Positions 1-10,669 of a stretch of 64,000 nucleotides of DNA are shown piece by piece. Made by a program: the position numbers and the translations under genes. The notes under the pieces are model-generated. The model was not told the DNA's origin, searched no databases, and was given only the letters and a program-made list of their open reading frames with translations. The first letter of the stretch is position 1. Each line of letters starts with the position of its first letter. Source of the DNA: Pseudomonadota bacterium (GTDB lineage: Bacteria; Myxococcota_A; Polyangia; Polyangiales; Polyangiaceae); NCBI GenBank assembly GCA_023423895.1, contig JAFAER010000245.1, forward strand, positions 1-64,000, given 5' to 3'.

Positions 1-98
1 GAGCTGCACTTCTTGCAGCGAATTTTGACGACCTTGCCCAGGACCTTCTCGTCCGCGATCGTGTATTTCGCCTGGCAAGACTGGCACTGGATCTTCAT
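1..98 (-). CDS. Zinc-ribbon (MJ0042-type) protein, N-terminal fragment
   Basis: Only the first 32 codons are inside the window; the gene runs off the left edge. The ATG is at 98-96. The translated start carries two Cys pairs, CQSC near residues 5-8 and CKKC near residues 28-31, with a lysine-rich spacer. This is the pattern of the short N-terminal zinc ribbon (MJ0042/zinc_ribbon_5 type) that opens many myxobacterial proteins, often followed by variable cytoplasmic or membrane domains. What follows here is unknown. The identification of the ribbon is from the visible cysteines; any function for the whole protein would be a guess. Confidence 0.7.
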   Translation of the reverse strand, partial: MKIQCQSCQAKYTIADEKVLGKVVKIRCKKCS

Positions 99-581
99 CG
101 CGGAACCGTCCTTGGAGCGCGTCTTCGTGGTGAGGGAGCGCGCTTGCTCCCTTGCTTCATGCCGCCCGTGAGAGCTTCGAGAGCTTTGCAGGCTGCTCCG
201 CTCCCTCGGGAATTCAGCCAGTTTGTGTTGCGTCGTGAGTATAGCGGGCGCCGATCGAAGCGATCAAGCTACAGACCCACGAGTTCGATGCGTTAGCGCA
301 GAGAACCTTTGGGGCGTGACCGAGACGATCGTGAGCACCGGCGCCGTGCACCTGCCCTTGGACGCAGGACGCCCGAAGACGGTCTGGGCTATTTTTCAGC
401 CGCTTCATGGGGCCAGCTTCGCGCCGTGGAGCGCGAGCCTACACCTGAGCACTCGGACCTCGCTCACCCGCGCGCGGTCGCGCTTCGATATGCGCTTCCA
501 GCTCCAGCTCTGGCTCACCTGACCTCGCTTCACTTCGCCTTTTCTTGCGCGTCTTGCGCGTCGTCCGCGTCAGACGCTCCC
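99..581. other. Non-coding stretch with a hairpin
   Basis: No convincing gene is seen in these 483 bases; the short ORFs on both strands lack family features. The left end must hold the promoter of the minus-strand zinc-ribbon gene. A 7-bp inverted repeat with a 6-base loop lies at 133-152 (agggagc / gctccct), about 35 bases upstream of that start, and could be a 5'-UTR hairpin. The right part is downstream of the minus-strand gene ending at 582. No obvious U-tract terminator was found. Confidence 0.5.
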
Positions 582-2294
582 TCAATTGAGGAGCACGAGC
601 ACCGTTCCGTCCTTGCCGCAGAACTCGGCGGTCCCGTCGAAGCGTTGGCCGCACGTCGGGCAGATCTTGCCGCGGCTCGCCAGCGGGACCCCGCCGGATC
701 GCGCGGCCATCGCGGCATGTACGGGCGAAGGCAGCAGCTCTTCGCCGTCCTTCGGGCAGACGCGGACGTCGGGCCCGTACCCCTTGTTGCACACCGGACA
801 GATCCCGCCTCCAGCAGGCATCGACTTCGATGCAGGCGTGAGCGGCGTACCGTCGTGCGGACAGAACTTCGTCCCTGCAGGCTGCTCGCGCCCGCAGGAC
901 GCGCAAACCATCTCCGCGCGGCTTGCAGGCGCTGCGATTCCCTGCGCCGAGCCGACCGACCTCGGCGCTTCGGTAGCGGCGGCCGCGGCCTTCGCTGCCG
1001 CGACGCTCTCTTCGTGCGCCCGCATCTGCGCAGCGTGCTCTGCCTCACGCTGGCGACGGCGATCGAGCACCTGCTGGACACGTGCCTCGTGACGTTGCTC
1101 CGCCTCGCGGGTCAACGCTTTCGCGCGGCGCGATCTCCTCACGAGAAAGAGCGCGACGACGCCGAGCACGAGCAAGACGCCGCCGATGATCGCCATGAAC
1201 ATCATCCGGCGCTCGCGCGAGCGGTCCTCCACACGACCTTCACCCGCGCCGAGCGACTCGGACGCGATCGTCACGGCCGAAGCTTCGTCGTTCTCACCGG
1301 CAGCGTTCAGCCCGGACTGCGCGAGCAACTCGCCGTAGCGCGCCGGCGAAACGACCTCGACGACGACGCGCGCGTCCTTGCCGGCCGCCGTCGCGACGAT
1401 CTCGACGTTGCCTTCCGTCGCGTCGTTCGTGACGGTCACGCGGCCCGTCGCGTCGACGGTCACGCCCTTGCCTTCGAACGCGCGCGACACCCTCCACGTG
1501 GTGACGGTGCGCGTCTCGCAGCCGCGGGAATCGAGGACGAGACCCCGGAATTTGAACGACTCGCCTGTTCGAAGGAGCTTCTTCGACGGACGCACCTCGA
1601 GCCTGGAGGGATCTCCCGGCACGCCGCACACCGACGGTTTCGGCGGCTCGGGCTCTTTCGTCGTGGGCTGGGGCTGCGCCGTCGGCGCTGCGCTCGGCGT
1701 GACGTCCTCGGGGACCAGCGTGAAGCTGCGCGTGCGCTTCACGTCCGCGATGCAGCGACCGTTCTCGAGCGTGATCTCGTACCGGCCCGTCTCGACGAGA
1801 TCGATGCGCTGGTCGTTCGTCGCGACGACCAGCGTGTTGAGGATCGTCTTGCGCGGATCCGTCGGGGAGGTGACGCAGCGGGTTCGCCACGTCTTTCCGC
1901 TGGCCTCGCGCGAGTGCGTCTCGCGAGAGAGCGTCGGCATCGGGTCGTAGCACTGGTTCGTGCGATAGACCCGGCCGCCGCCGACGAAGGCGAGCTCGTC
2001 GCCCTCCATGCGGATGTCGATGACCTCGCCGCCGCCCGTGCTCGTGGACTGAGGAGGCGGCCCGCAGCCGGCCTCGAGCCATTGCTGGATCGTGAAGTCT
2101 TCCCGGAGCGCGCTCTGCTTCCAGCGCCCATCGAGCTTCAGCTCCGCGCGGGCGGGGCGAGCCGCCGAGAGGATGGAGAGGATGAGGAGGACAGCCATCA
2201 GGATCGTGGCTGTCACGGACCGAAGGCGCGTTCGGGCGCGGTGGCCGCGAACGAGGAGGAGAGCGTCCGAGATGAAGGCTAGACGAGCACGCAT
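582..2294 (-). CDS. Exported membrane protein with Ig-like region and three C-terminal zinc ribbons
   Basis: The 570-residue reading starts at ATG 2294; an upstream in-frame GTG at 2333 would add 13 residues before the hydrophobic signal segment. Visible order: signal sequence ending near ARPARA, an extracytoplasmic region of about 300 residues containing a bacterial-Ig-like stretch (VTTWRV ... VTVDATGRV, roughly residues 240-315), one membrane helix near 364-388 followed by RRSRR, a charged Ala-rich linker, then three Cys4 zinc-ribbon units at about 462-485, 498-520 and 540-568 (for example CASCG...FCPHDGT). The topology implies a periplasmic sensor-like part and cytoplasmic ribbons. The partner and ligand are unknown. 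It is divergent from the OmpA-family gene, sharing a short intergenic region. Confidence 0.75.
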   Translation of the reverse strand: MRARLAFISDALLLVRGHRARTRLRSVTATILMAVLLILSILSAARPARAELKLDGRWKQSALREDFTIQQWLEAGCGPPPQSTSTGGGEVIDIRMEGDELAFVGGGRVYRTNQCYDPMPTLSRETHSREASGKTWRTRCVTSPTDPRKTILNTLVVATNDQRIDLVETGRYEITLENGRCIADVKRTRSFTLVPEDVTPSAAPTAQPQPTTKEPEPPKPSVCGVPGDPSRLEVRPSKKLLRTGESFKFRGLVLDSRGCETRTVTTWRVSRAFEGKGVTVDATGRVTVTNDATEGNVEIVATAAGKDARVVVEVVSPARYGELLAQSGLNAAGENDEASAVTIASESLGAGEGRVEDRSRERRMMFMAIIGGVLLVLGVVALFLVRRSRRAKALTREAEQRHEARVQQVLDRRRQREAEHAAQMRAHEESVAAAKAAAAATEAPRSVGSAQGIAAPASRAEMVCASCGREQPAGTKFCPHDGTPLTPASKSMPAGGGICPVCNKGYGPDVRVCPKDGEELLPSPVHAAMAARSGGVPLASRGKICPTCGQRFDGTAEFCGKDGTVLVLLN

Positions 2295-2358
2295 CGACGG
2301 GCCGGTGCGAAGTGTACCTATTTTCACTCGCACTTTCGCGTTGTGTTAGCGTCGTCTC
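2295..2358. promoter_or_regulatory. Divergent promoter region
   Basis: This 64-base, relatively AT-rich gap separates two divergently oriented exported-protein genes, so it must hold both promoters. A weak sigma70-like pair on the plus strand, ttttca at 2321-2326 and tgttag at 2344-2349 with 17 bases between, would place transcription start only a few bases ahead of the GTG at 2359. The match is poor and is offered only as a candidate. Confidence 0.35.
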
Positions 2359-4383
<2,025 letters not shown>

Positions 4384-4428
4384 CGCAGTGACGTGAGGTA
4401 GAGCAGGCCACGACGGGATCGTGGTCAT

Positions 4429-4467
4429 CGCGGCGAGGAGGCTCCGGCATCCTCGCCGCGCTGCTTT
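4429..4467 (+). terminator. Rho-independent-type terminator after the OmpA-family gene
   Basis: An 11-bp perfect stem (cgcggcgagga at 4429-4439 paired with tcctcgccgcg at 4450-4460) with a 10-base loop is followed by gctgctttt. It lies 46 bases after the OmpA-family stop codon and is the only good hairpin in the gap, so it is read as the terminator of that gene. Confidence 0.75.
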
Positions 4468-4788
4468 TGTGAAGCTCGCCCGCGGCTGCGACCCTCGCAT
4501 CCGTCGCAACGCGGACTCGGCGACTCCCACCGCTCAGCCATGCTCGCGGTTAACGCGCGCTCGGCGCACGCGGAGCGCCGGACGTTCCTCTGACCGCCCG
4601 TCGTCCTCTCACATGGCTGCGCTTCGGCGCCTGCACGTGTTTGGAAAGAGTCGAGCGACGGTCGTGCTCTCTGTGCGTGCACACGTACCTGCGCAAAGCG
4701 GCCACGTTGCTCGCGGAGTCTCGCGCCGCGTGCGGCTCATGCCGACGATTCACACGACGCGGTCTGCCCATTGCAGTGATCGCGCGAC
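4468..4788. other. Intergenic region upstream of the alcohol dehydrogenase
   Basis: No gene is supported in these 321 bases; overlapping short ORFs on both strands are Arg-rich, which is typical of out-of-frame translation of GC-rich DNA. The stretch should contain the promoter for the dehydrogenase starting at 4789. No clear operator or SD was recognised. Confidence 0.45.
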
Positions 4789-5940
4789 ATGAAAGCGCTC
4801 ACCTATCGTGGTCCGTCGAATGTGAAGGTCGTGGGCAAGCCCGACCCTCGCATCGAACACCCGGACGACATCGTTCTTCGCATCACCCGGTCGGCGATCT
4901 GCGGCTCCGATTTGCACCTCTACCATGGGCTGGTCCCCGATACGCGTGTAGGGTGCACGTTTGGTCACGAGTTCGCGGGCGTCGTCGAGGAGATCGGGCC
5001 GAACGTGGCGACGCTGAAGAAAGGCGATCGCGTCGTCGTTCCGTTCAACATCAGCTGCGGTACGTGTTTCTTCTGCCAGCGCGGCCTCACGAGCGTCTGC
5101 GACAACTCGAATCCCGCGAACGACATGCTGAGCGGTGTCTTCGGCTACTCGCACACGACCGGCGGCTACGACGGCGGGCAGGCGGAGTTCGTCCGTGTCC
5201 CGTACGCCGACGTCGGCCCGATGCTCGTGCCCGACGACATGGACATCGAAGATGTCCTCTTCCTCTCGGACATCCTTCCGACCGGATACCAGGCCGCCGA
5301 GATGGGCGAGATCAAGCCGGGTGAGACCGTCGTGGTCTTCGGCGCCGGTCCTGTCGGCCTCTTCGCCGCGAAGTCGGCGTGGCTGATGGGCGCCGGGCGC
5401 GTCATCGTCGTCGATCGCGTCGGCTATCGCCTCGAGTTCGCGAAGAAGTGGGCGCAGTGCGAGATCGTCGACTACGAGGACGCAGGCCGCGAGGACGTCG
5501 TCGGGAAGCTCAAGAAGATGACCGACGGGCGCGGTCCCGACGTGTGCATCGACGCGGTCGGTTGTGAAGCGTCCGGCTCGTTCATGCAGAAGGCGCTCGG
5601 CATGGGCAAGCTCCAGGCGGGCGCAGCGACGGCCCTCATGTGGTCCGTGCAGGCCGTTCGCAGGGCGGGCAACGTGGTGGCGATCGGCGTCTACGGTCCG
5701 CCGTGGAACCTCGTGCCGCTCGGCGAGATGATGAACAAGGGACTCACGCTGCGCGCCGCGCAGTGCAACGTGAAGCGGTACATGCCGCGTCTGCTCGAGC
5801 ACATTCGCGCCGGGCGGATCGATACGAAGGGGATCATCACGCATCGAGGGCCGCTCGAGGCGGCGCCGGACCTCTACGAGATCTTCGCGCGCAAGCAGGA
5901 CAACTGCATCAAGTGCGTGCTGGTCCCGAACGCGGCGTGA
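4789..5940 (+). CDS. Zinc-dependent alcohol/formaldehyde dehydrogenase (MDR family)
   Basis: This 383-residue cytoplasmic oxidoreductase has the normal length for the family. It shows the catalytic-zinc Cys in AICGSDLHLYHG (about residue 38), the GHEFAGVVEEIG motif (about 61-72), a structural-zinc Cys cluster CGTCFFC...VC (about 89-105), and the Rossmann glycine motif VFGAGPVGLFAA (about 183-194) followed by VVDR for NAD(P) binding. The sequence is closest in style to the glutathione-independent formaldehyde dehydrogenase-like/threonine dehydrogenase-like branch. The exact substrate cannot be read from sequence. It is followed 32 bases later by a small membrane protein with a strong SD, so the two probably form one transcript. 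Confidence 0.9.
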   Translation: MKALTYRGPSNVKVVGKPDPRIEHPDDIVLRITRSAICGSDLHLYHGLVPDTRVGCTFGHEFAGVVEEIGPNVATLKKGDRVVVPFNISCGTCFFCQRGLTSVCDNSNPANDMLSGVFGYSHTTGGYDGGQAEFVRVPYADVGPMLVPDDMDIEDVLFLSDILPTGYQAAEMGEIKPGETVVVFGAGPVGLFAAKSAWLMGAGRVIVVDRVGYRLEFAKKWAQCEIVDYEDAGREDVVGKLKKMTDGRGPDVCIDAVGCEASGSFMQKALGMGKLQAGAATALMWSVQAVRRAGNVVAIGVYGPPWNLVPLGEMMNKGLTLRAAQCNVKRYMPRLLEHIRAGRIDTKGIITHRGPLEAAPDLYEIFARKQDNCIKCVLVPNAA

Positions 5941-5972
5941 CGCCCTGAACAAGGAATCCAAGGAGACCTGAC

Positions 5973-6362
5973 ATGCAACAGACTGCGAACATCATCGGGT
6001 GGGGCGTCGACGCTGCTCCCGAGAACCGTCCGGGCGTACCGGAGGAGCTACCGCCGCAGCCGATTGGCTACTCGCGGGTCGGGGGACCGTCGATGCAGAC
6101 GGTCGGAACGCCGACCGCGAAGAGCTTCGATCGTCCCGTCACACCGACGTACGGTACGACCGTTCCGCTCCGCGGACTCAGCGGCGTCCTCCGTCGCATC
6201 GCGTACCAGACGCCGACCTACAAGCCGCGTCGCTGGATGCTGCTCCTGCTCGCCGATCGCGTCGACGTCATCGAGCACAACATCGTTCCGATGACGCTCG
6301 TCGTGGGCGGCCTCGCGGCAGCAGGCTTCTTCGGAGCGCGCGTGCTCGCACGGCGCCGCTGA
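5973..6362 (+). CDS. Small tail-anchored protein downstream of the dehydrogenase
   Basis: This 129-residue protein has no recognised family. The start ATG at 5973 is preceded by a strong AAGGAG ribosome site. Residues 1-75 are Pro/Gly/Thr-rich and look unstructured. A conserved-looking stretch LSGVLRRIAYQTPTYKPRRW precedes a C-terminal hydrophobic helix (about residues 105-124) ending in ARRR, consistent with a tail anchor and cytoplasmic bulk. Position right behind the dehydrogenase suggests it tethers or accompanies that enzyme at the membrane; this is inference from adjacency. Confidence 0.75.
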   Translation: MQQTANIIGWGVDAAPENRPGVPEELPPQPIGYSRVGGPSMQTVGTPTAKSFDRPVTPTYGTTVPLRGLSGVLRRIAYQTPTYKPRRWMLLLLADRVDVIEHNIVPMTLVVGGLAAAGFFGARVLARRR

Positions 6363-6481
6363 GGCGGTCGCCATCTCCGGGCGGCCCGACGCCTGGAGCG
6401 TGCACGATCCAGTGAGCCTCGCTCGATCGACCGACGCGGTCCGTTCGCGCTGAGCACAGCTTCGCGCAAGAGCGCGCAAGA

Positions 6482-6497
6482 GCGGCCGCGCGGCCGC
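6482..6497. repeat. Two abutting 8-bp palindromes
   Basis: GCGGCCGC occurs twice back to back, making a 16-base perfect palindrome in the gap between the small membrane protein and the peptidase. It can form a compact hairpin and may terminate the upstream transcript, but there is no U-tract. Confidence 0.4.
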
Positions 6498-6601
6498 GAC
6501 GAAGCGGCCATCCGGCGGCGGGCCGTGCGGACGGCGGTGCCTTTCTGCCGAGATCGCGGCCGATCGGCGCTGGCTTCGTGCGTGCATCGAGAGCTCGACC
6601 G

Positions 6602-7288
6602 ATGACGCGACGAGCTCTCGCTTTCACCTTCGTGCTCACCCTCGGCTGCGGGCTCATTGCGGGTCCGACGTTGACGGCGTGCTCGGACAACAGCGATTCG
6701 CTGATCGGCGCTCCCGGCGCGCGTGCTCAGGAAGACGTCGATCCGGAAGACGACGACGATCTCCACGGAGCCGACCTCGAGGGGCAGGAGCCGCCGAGCG
6801 ACGACCCGACGATCGGCGACGATGAGGTGGAAGACGTCGATCCGCCGGCGGACGCAGGCGTGGACAGCGGACAAGATGCGGGCAAGAGCGAGCCGCCTGC
6901 GAAGGTCGCCTCCCCCGTGCCCGGTCGCAAGGTGACGTACCCGTACGGGGTGAAGAACTCGCGTTACGCCGCCGGCTATCACACGGGCGACGACTACGCG
7001 GCTCCGACGGGGACAAACGTCGTCGCCGTGAGGAAGGGGAAGATCCGCTGGTCGAACGACAACGGCGGCGCGTACGGCAAGTGGATGGGGCTCGATGCCG
7101 ACAACGGCCGAACGTACGTCTACTGCCACCTGTCCGTGCGCGGGCTGAAGGTCGGAGCCACGGTCGAAGCGGGGCAGGTGATCGGAAAGGTCGGCGCCAC
7201 GGGGAACGTGACCGGACCGCATCTCCACTTCGAAGATCACCCGCTCGGGCCGTTCAAGTACGGCAAGGGCCGCAAGCCGGCCTGGTGA
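6602..7288 (+). CDS. M23 (LytM-type) metallopeptidase lipoprotein
   Basis: The start at ATG 6602 gives a 228-residue protein with a type II signal peptide and lipobox LTAC (Cys27); an ATG eight codons upstream (6578) gives a less typical signal. After an acidic Asp/Glu/Pro-rich linker (residues 30-100) comes a LytM domain. The zinc ligands are visible: GYHTGDD (GxHxGxD, His near 126) and GPHLHFE (HxH near 206), with the second-half motif GQVIGKVGATGN between them. Peptidases of this family cut peptide cross-links in peptidoglycan. All expected metal ligands are present, so it should be catalytically active and anchored to a membrane. Confidence 0.9.
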   Translation: MTRRALAFTFVLTLGCGLIAGPTLTACSDNSDSLIGAPGARAQEDVDPEDDDDLHGADLEGQEPPSDDPTIGDDEVEDVDPPADAGVDSGQDAGKSEPPAKVASPVPGRKVTYPYGVKNSRYAAGYHTGDDYAAPTGTNVVAVRKGKIRWSNDNGGAYGKWMGLDADNGRTYVYCHLSVRGLKVGATVEAGQVIGKVGATGNVTGPHLHFEDHPLGPFKYGKGRKPAW

Positions 7289-7432
7289 GCACTGCGGCGG
7301 GCGATCGCTTATGATCGCACGTAAACTGAACGAATCCAGCGACATCCAAAACTCGACCGTTTCGCGTCCGTCGCGTTGCGCGTCATCCGACATGTGGTAG
7401 AGCCTGCTTCCGTAAGCGAGGAAGACCTACCC

Positions 7433-8599
7433 ATGACGATGCGCAACCTGATCCCCGTCGCCCTCCTTCTCTCGGCCGCCGCCTCCGTGTTCGCGTGCTC
7501 TGCGGAGCCGCAGGAAGAGGAGCTGTTCGACGAAGACCGGTGCACCGAGGAAGGTGTCCAGTGCCAGGGGTACGGTCGTAAGAACTACGCGAACAAGCCG
7601 GCGGCCTACGAGCTCGGGAACGGGTCGGTCGCCCCCCGCCTGACGATCGTTCACCAGGGTCAGCCGGGCTGGGACCCGGTCGATCTGGAGTTCAATCCGC
7701 GCCGTCCGCGCGAGCTCTGGATCATGAACTACGCGACGAGCCACATGACGATTGTCCGCAACCCGGGCACGTCGCAGGTGCAGTCGATCGAACGTCGTGA
7801 CCCGGCGTACTCGCACTACATGTACAAGCCCGTCGGCATCGCGATGGCCGGTACCCATCCGGAGTGGGGACAGCTCTGGGCGACCTGCGGCGACAACGAC
7901 AGCTTCGGCAACTACCACATGGGGCCGACGCTCTACTCGGCGGAGCTGAACATCTTCGGCGGGAACAACCCGCAGACCGGCCTCGGCTCGCATCTCGACA
8001 TGCTGCACTCGACCTCGTTCTGCCGCGGCATTGCGTGGGCAGGGCAGGGCAACGAGTACTTCGTCTTCAACTCGCACAACAAGGCGATCGACTACTACGA
8101 CTTCAAGCAGGACCACGGCCCGGGCAACACCGATCACTCCGACGGAGTCGTGCGGCGCTTCTGGAACAACCAGGTGAAGGGCGTCGACGGGGTGATGAGC
8201 AGCGTCGCGTTCAATCTCGACGACAGGAAGCTCTACGTCGCCGACACGGGCAACCGGCGGCTCCTCGTGCTCGATCCCTCGCTCGGTGAGTCGGTCGCGC
8301 CTTTCCCCGGGACGGAAGTCATCGCAGAGCGCAGCTACTTCGAGGCGCCGCTGAAGGTCCTCACCGAGGACCCGATCCTGGAGCAGCCGAGCGGTATCGA
8401 GGCTTCGGGCGGTCTCGCGTTCGTGACGGATGCGCAGACGAGCATGATTCACGCGTTCGATCTCACGACGGGGCAGCGCGTCCGCTCGGTCGACACCGGC
8501 CGTCCGCCGGGCTCGCTTGCCGGTCTCAACTTCGGGCCGGACGGGAAGATCTACTTCGTCGATCGGCTGGCAAGCCGCGTCTACCGCATCGATCCCTGA
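7433..8599 (+). CDS. Beta-propeller lipoprotein (NHL/SMP-30-like fold)
   Basis: ATG 7433 gives 388 residues with a lipoprotein signal (Cys22 in SVFAC), preferred over an ATG at 7376 that would precede the hydrophobic segment by 19 extra residues. The mature part has repeating blades such as KLYVADTGNRRLLVLDP, GLAFVTDAQTSMIHAFD and KIYFVDRLASRVYRID, typical of NHL-repeat or TolB-like propellers. No catalytic motif is recognised. It is likely a surface or periplasmic binding protein. It ends just before a strong hairpin shared with the convergent gene. Confidence 0.8.
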   Translation: MTMRNLIPVALLLSAAASVFACSAEPQEEELFDEDRCTEEGVQCQGYGRKNYANKPAAYELGNGSVAPRLTIVHQGQPGWDPVDLEFNPRRPRELWIMNYATSHMTIVRNPGTSQVQSIERRDPAYSHYMYKPVGIAMAGTHPEWGQLWATCGDNDSFGNYHMGPTLYSAELNIFGGNNPQTGLGSHLDMLHSTSFCRGIAWAGQGNEYFVFNSHNKAIDYYDFKQDHGPGNTDHSDGVVRRFWNNQVKGVDGVMSSVAFNLDDRKLYVADTGNRRLLVLDPSLGESVAPFPGTEVIAERSYFEAPLKVLTEDPILEQPSGIEASGGLAFVTDAQTSMIHAFDLTTGQRVRSVDTGRPPGSLAGLNFGPDGKIYFVDRLASRVYRIDP

Positions 8600-8624
8600 T
8601 CGATCCCCCCTCCTGCGCGCACTT

Positions 8625-8661
8625 CGAAGCCCCGCAAGCTCTTTCGAGCCGCGGGGCTTCG
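8625..8661. terminator. Hairpin between convergent genes
   Basis: cgaagccccgc at 8625-8635 pairs perfectly with gcggggcttcg at 8651-8661 (11 bp), and the loop itself contains a gctc/gagc inner pair. It sits 25 bases after the propeller gene and 76 bases before the end of the opposite-strand gene, so it probably stops transcription from the left and possibly from both sides. Confidence 0.7.
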
Positions 8662-8736
8662 TCGCGTCCGAGCACGAGGCGTCGTCTCGGGCCGTCGCTC
8701 CGTGGATGGACGCTTCGGACCCGCGCTGAGGGAGCG

Positions 8737-9480
8737 CTACACGATCGGCTGCGGCCGCTCGGGCGAGCCCGCGACCGTGCCGACCTCGGCGCCCGAGTAG
8801 ACGGGCTCGCTCCGGAACGTGTCACCCTCCACGTCGACGGACTCGATGTCACGCCCGTAGTAGCCCTCCTCCTCTTCTCCACGGCATGCGAGCGAATAGG
8901 CGCCGCCGAGGGAACCGTATTTCGCTACTGCGCCCGCAGGTCCGATCGCCGTGACGAGCTTGCCGATGTACGACGGACCCATCAAGAGCGAGTCCAAACC
9001 GATCGCGCTGGCGATGGCGAGAGCGCCGCGGACGAACGGGCGGTCGCCTACGCGCCGTCCGATGCGGTGGTTCAGCGCTGTGAGGACCATCGCGCCGCCG
9101 ATGATCGATCCGATCCCGCCCAGCACGTGGCGAGTACGGAACCTCCGCTTGCGCTCCCCGAGGAACGGCAGCTCCTCACCCATCATGCTGAACGTCTCGA
9201 GCGGGTTCGTCCGCCGCAGCATCGACGTGATCAGGACGGTCCCGAGGACGGCCCCGGACATCAGCAGAGACGACCGGAACGTGCTCTTGCTCGGCGCGTA
9301 GCGCTCCATTCCTCGTACGCGGCCCGCTACATGGTGCGCCGCGGTTCGCGCCTTCGCTTTGATCTGTCCGGCCGCGTCCTGGACCTTGCCCTTGATCTGT
9401 CCGGCCGCTCCCTCGACCTTCTCCTTGATCTCCTCGGGCGTGTGACCCGAGGTCGACTGAACATCGGCGTTGATCGTCAT
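8737..9480 (-). CDS. CsbD-like N-terminal repeat membrane protein
   Basis: ATG 9480 is chosen because AGAGGTG lies 4-10 bases upstream; this gives 247 residues. The N-terminus has amphipathic repeats of the CsbD/LEA-like stress-protein style (EEIKEKVEGAAGQIKGKVQD, then AAGQIKAKARTA). Several hydrophobic helices follow (roughly residues 70-90, 115-140 and 155-205), then an acidic tail with EEEEGYYGRD. The role is unknown; CsbD-like segments are often linked to general stress responses. It is monocistronic and convergent with the propeller lipoprotein. Confidence 0.7.
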   Translation of the reverse strand: MTINADVQSTSGHTPEEIKEKVEGAAGQIKGKVQDAAGQIKAKARTAAHHVAGRVRGMERYAPSKSTFRSSLLMSGAVLGTVLITSMLRRTNPLETFSMMGEELPFLGERKRRFRTRHVLGGIGSIIGGAMVLTALNHRIGRRVGDRPFVRGALAIASAIGLDSLLMGPSYIGKLVTAIGPAGAVAKYGSLGGAYSLACRGEEEEGYYGRDIESVDVEGDTFRSEPVYSGAEVGTVAGSPERPQPIV

Positions 9481-9802
9481 GGTGCACCTCTGGTCCGGGG
9501 CTGCCAGCACTCGGCGTGCCGTGTGTTCGATCGGCGGAGCTCGTGTTCATCGCGGTCGTCTGTCATTGCGCGCGTGTCGATGCGCGAAGCGACTGGAGCG
9601 TGCGCGTTCGCACGCGAGCGCGGGAGACGGGGCTCGGGCGCGTGCATCTCGAGCGTGGCGAGCTCTTGGCGAGGGTCGTCCTTTCGACCCGAGCTCTTGG
9701 CGAGGGTCGTCCTTGCGACCCGAGCTCTCGAATGCCAACCGCCCTGCGACACGTTCGCGAGCGCATGACCGTTGCACGATGCGGTGAGCCCGAGGAGGTC
9801 GC
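9481..9802. other. Intergenic region between divergent genes, with a tandem repeat
   Basis: No gene is supported in these 322 bases. The region carries promoters for the CsbD-like gene (left) and the DUF4142 gene (right, SD GAGGAGG at 9792-9798) and a 31-base tandem hairpin repeat described separately. Confidence 0.55.
9660..9730. repeat. 31-bp tandem repeat with an internal hairpin
   Basis: Two 31-base copies (9660-9690 and 9691-9721) differ at one base (ttt versus ttg before the final arm), followed by the start of a third copy (gagctc at 9722). Each copy contains gggtcg and cgaccc six bases apart, so each can form a 6-bp stem-loop; the single difference lies in the loop. It sits about 75-145 bases ahead of the DUF4142 start. 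Confidence 0.75.
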
Positions 9803-10660
9803 ATGAAGACCAGGAGCATGGCCCGCCTGTTGGCGGTCGCCGGATCGACGGCCATCGTGGGAGCGGCGGCGTGCAGATCCGAGTATCCAGGCAGCACGTT
9901 CGACGTGCCTCCGGGGACCAAGGTTCCCCCCGCGCCCGGCGGAGAGGGTGGAGAGGCGGGAGACGACACGGGCGGGCCCGCACAGCCCCCCGAGCCGGCT
10001 CGAGCGGACCTGCTTGCGACGTTCACGCCGGAGGAGGTGATGAACGTCGTCATCGTGCTGAACCTCGGAGAGGTCACACAGGGCGAAGTTGCACGCCAGC
10101 AAGCGACGAGCGCCGATGTGAAAGCCTTCGCCGTGCGCATGATCGACGAGCACAACCAGGCGCTCCAGCGGATGCAGCAGGTGGCCGGCTCATCGATGTC
10201 GGGGACGTCGTCGCGTGCGCGCATCGCAGACGACGTCACCGCGAACCTGCTTCAGCACGAGCAAGACGTCCTCACGCGCGACCTGAAGTCTCAAAAGGAC
10301 GCCATGTTCGATCTCGCGTTCATGACGGCTCAGATCTCCTCGCATGCAAAGGCGCTGGCGTTGATCGATCGTGCGCTGTTGCCGAGCCTCGCGCCGTCCT
10401 CGCAGTCGCCGGCGCCCGGACAAGGCGGAGCGCACCACAGCCACCCGTCGCATGCCGCGGCAGGAGAGCAGGTCACCGGTGGCGCCGGCGGAACCGAAGC
10501 TGCTCCTGATGGCCGGATCGGACCCGACCCTGCAGCGCTCCACGGCGAGCTCCAGGTGTTGCGCACCAGCATCGCCGGTCACCTCGCCGAGGCGCTGTGG
10601 CTCCAGAAGACGCTACGCAGGGAGCCCGCGGCCGAAGGCGCTGCGGTCCACGCGCGGTGA
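9803..10660 (+). CDS. DUF4142-family (ferritin-like fold) lipoprotein
   Basis: This 285-residue protein starts at ATG 9803 behind a strong GAGGAGG site. The N-terminal signal ends at AAAC (Cys24), a plausible though weak lipobox. A Gly/Pro-rich linker follows to about residue 68. The DUF4142 helical core spans about 72-195 (VLNLGEVTQGEVA, VKAFAVRMIDEHN, HEQDVLTRDL). It ends with a His/Gly/Pro-rich linker and a last helix, GELQVLRTSIAGHL. DUF4142 proteins are secreted four-helix proteins of unclear function. It is convergent with the PHP lipoprotein gene only nine bases away. Confidence 0.85.
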   Translation: MKTRSMARLLAVAGSTAIVGAAACRSEYPGSTFDVPPGTKVPPAPGGEGGEAGDDTGGPAQPPEPARADLLATFTPEEVMNVVIVLNLGEVTQGEVARQQATSADVKAFAVRMIDEHNQALQRMQQVAGSSMSGTSSRARIADDVTANLLQHEQDVLTRDLKSQKDAMFDLAFMTAQISSHAKALALIDRALLPSLAPSSQSPAPGQGGAHHSHPSHAAAGEQVTGGAGGTEAAPDGRIGPDPAALHGELQVLRTSIAGHLAEALWLQKTLRREPAAEGAAVHAR

Positions 10661-10669
10661 CGCGGACCG

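Noticed and set aside
133..152. Hairpin near the left edge as a terminator
   Set aside because: It is upstream, not downstream, of the minus-strand gene at 1-98 and lacks a U-tract in either direction.
309..2282. 657-codon plus-strand ORF opposite the zinc-ribbon membrane protein
   Set aside because: It is Arg/Ala-rich without domains, and the opposite strand has a signal peptide, a membrane helix and three clear zinc ribbons. Long antisense ORFs are expected in such GC-rich DNA.
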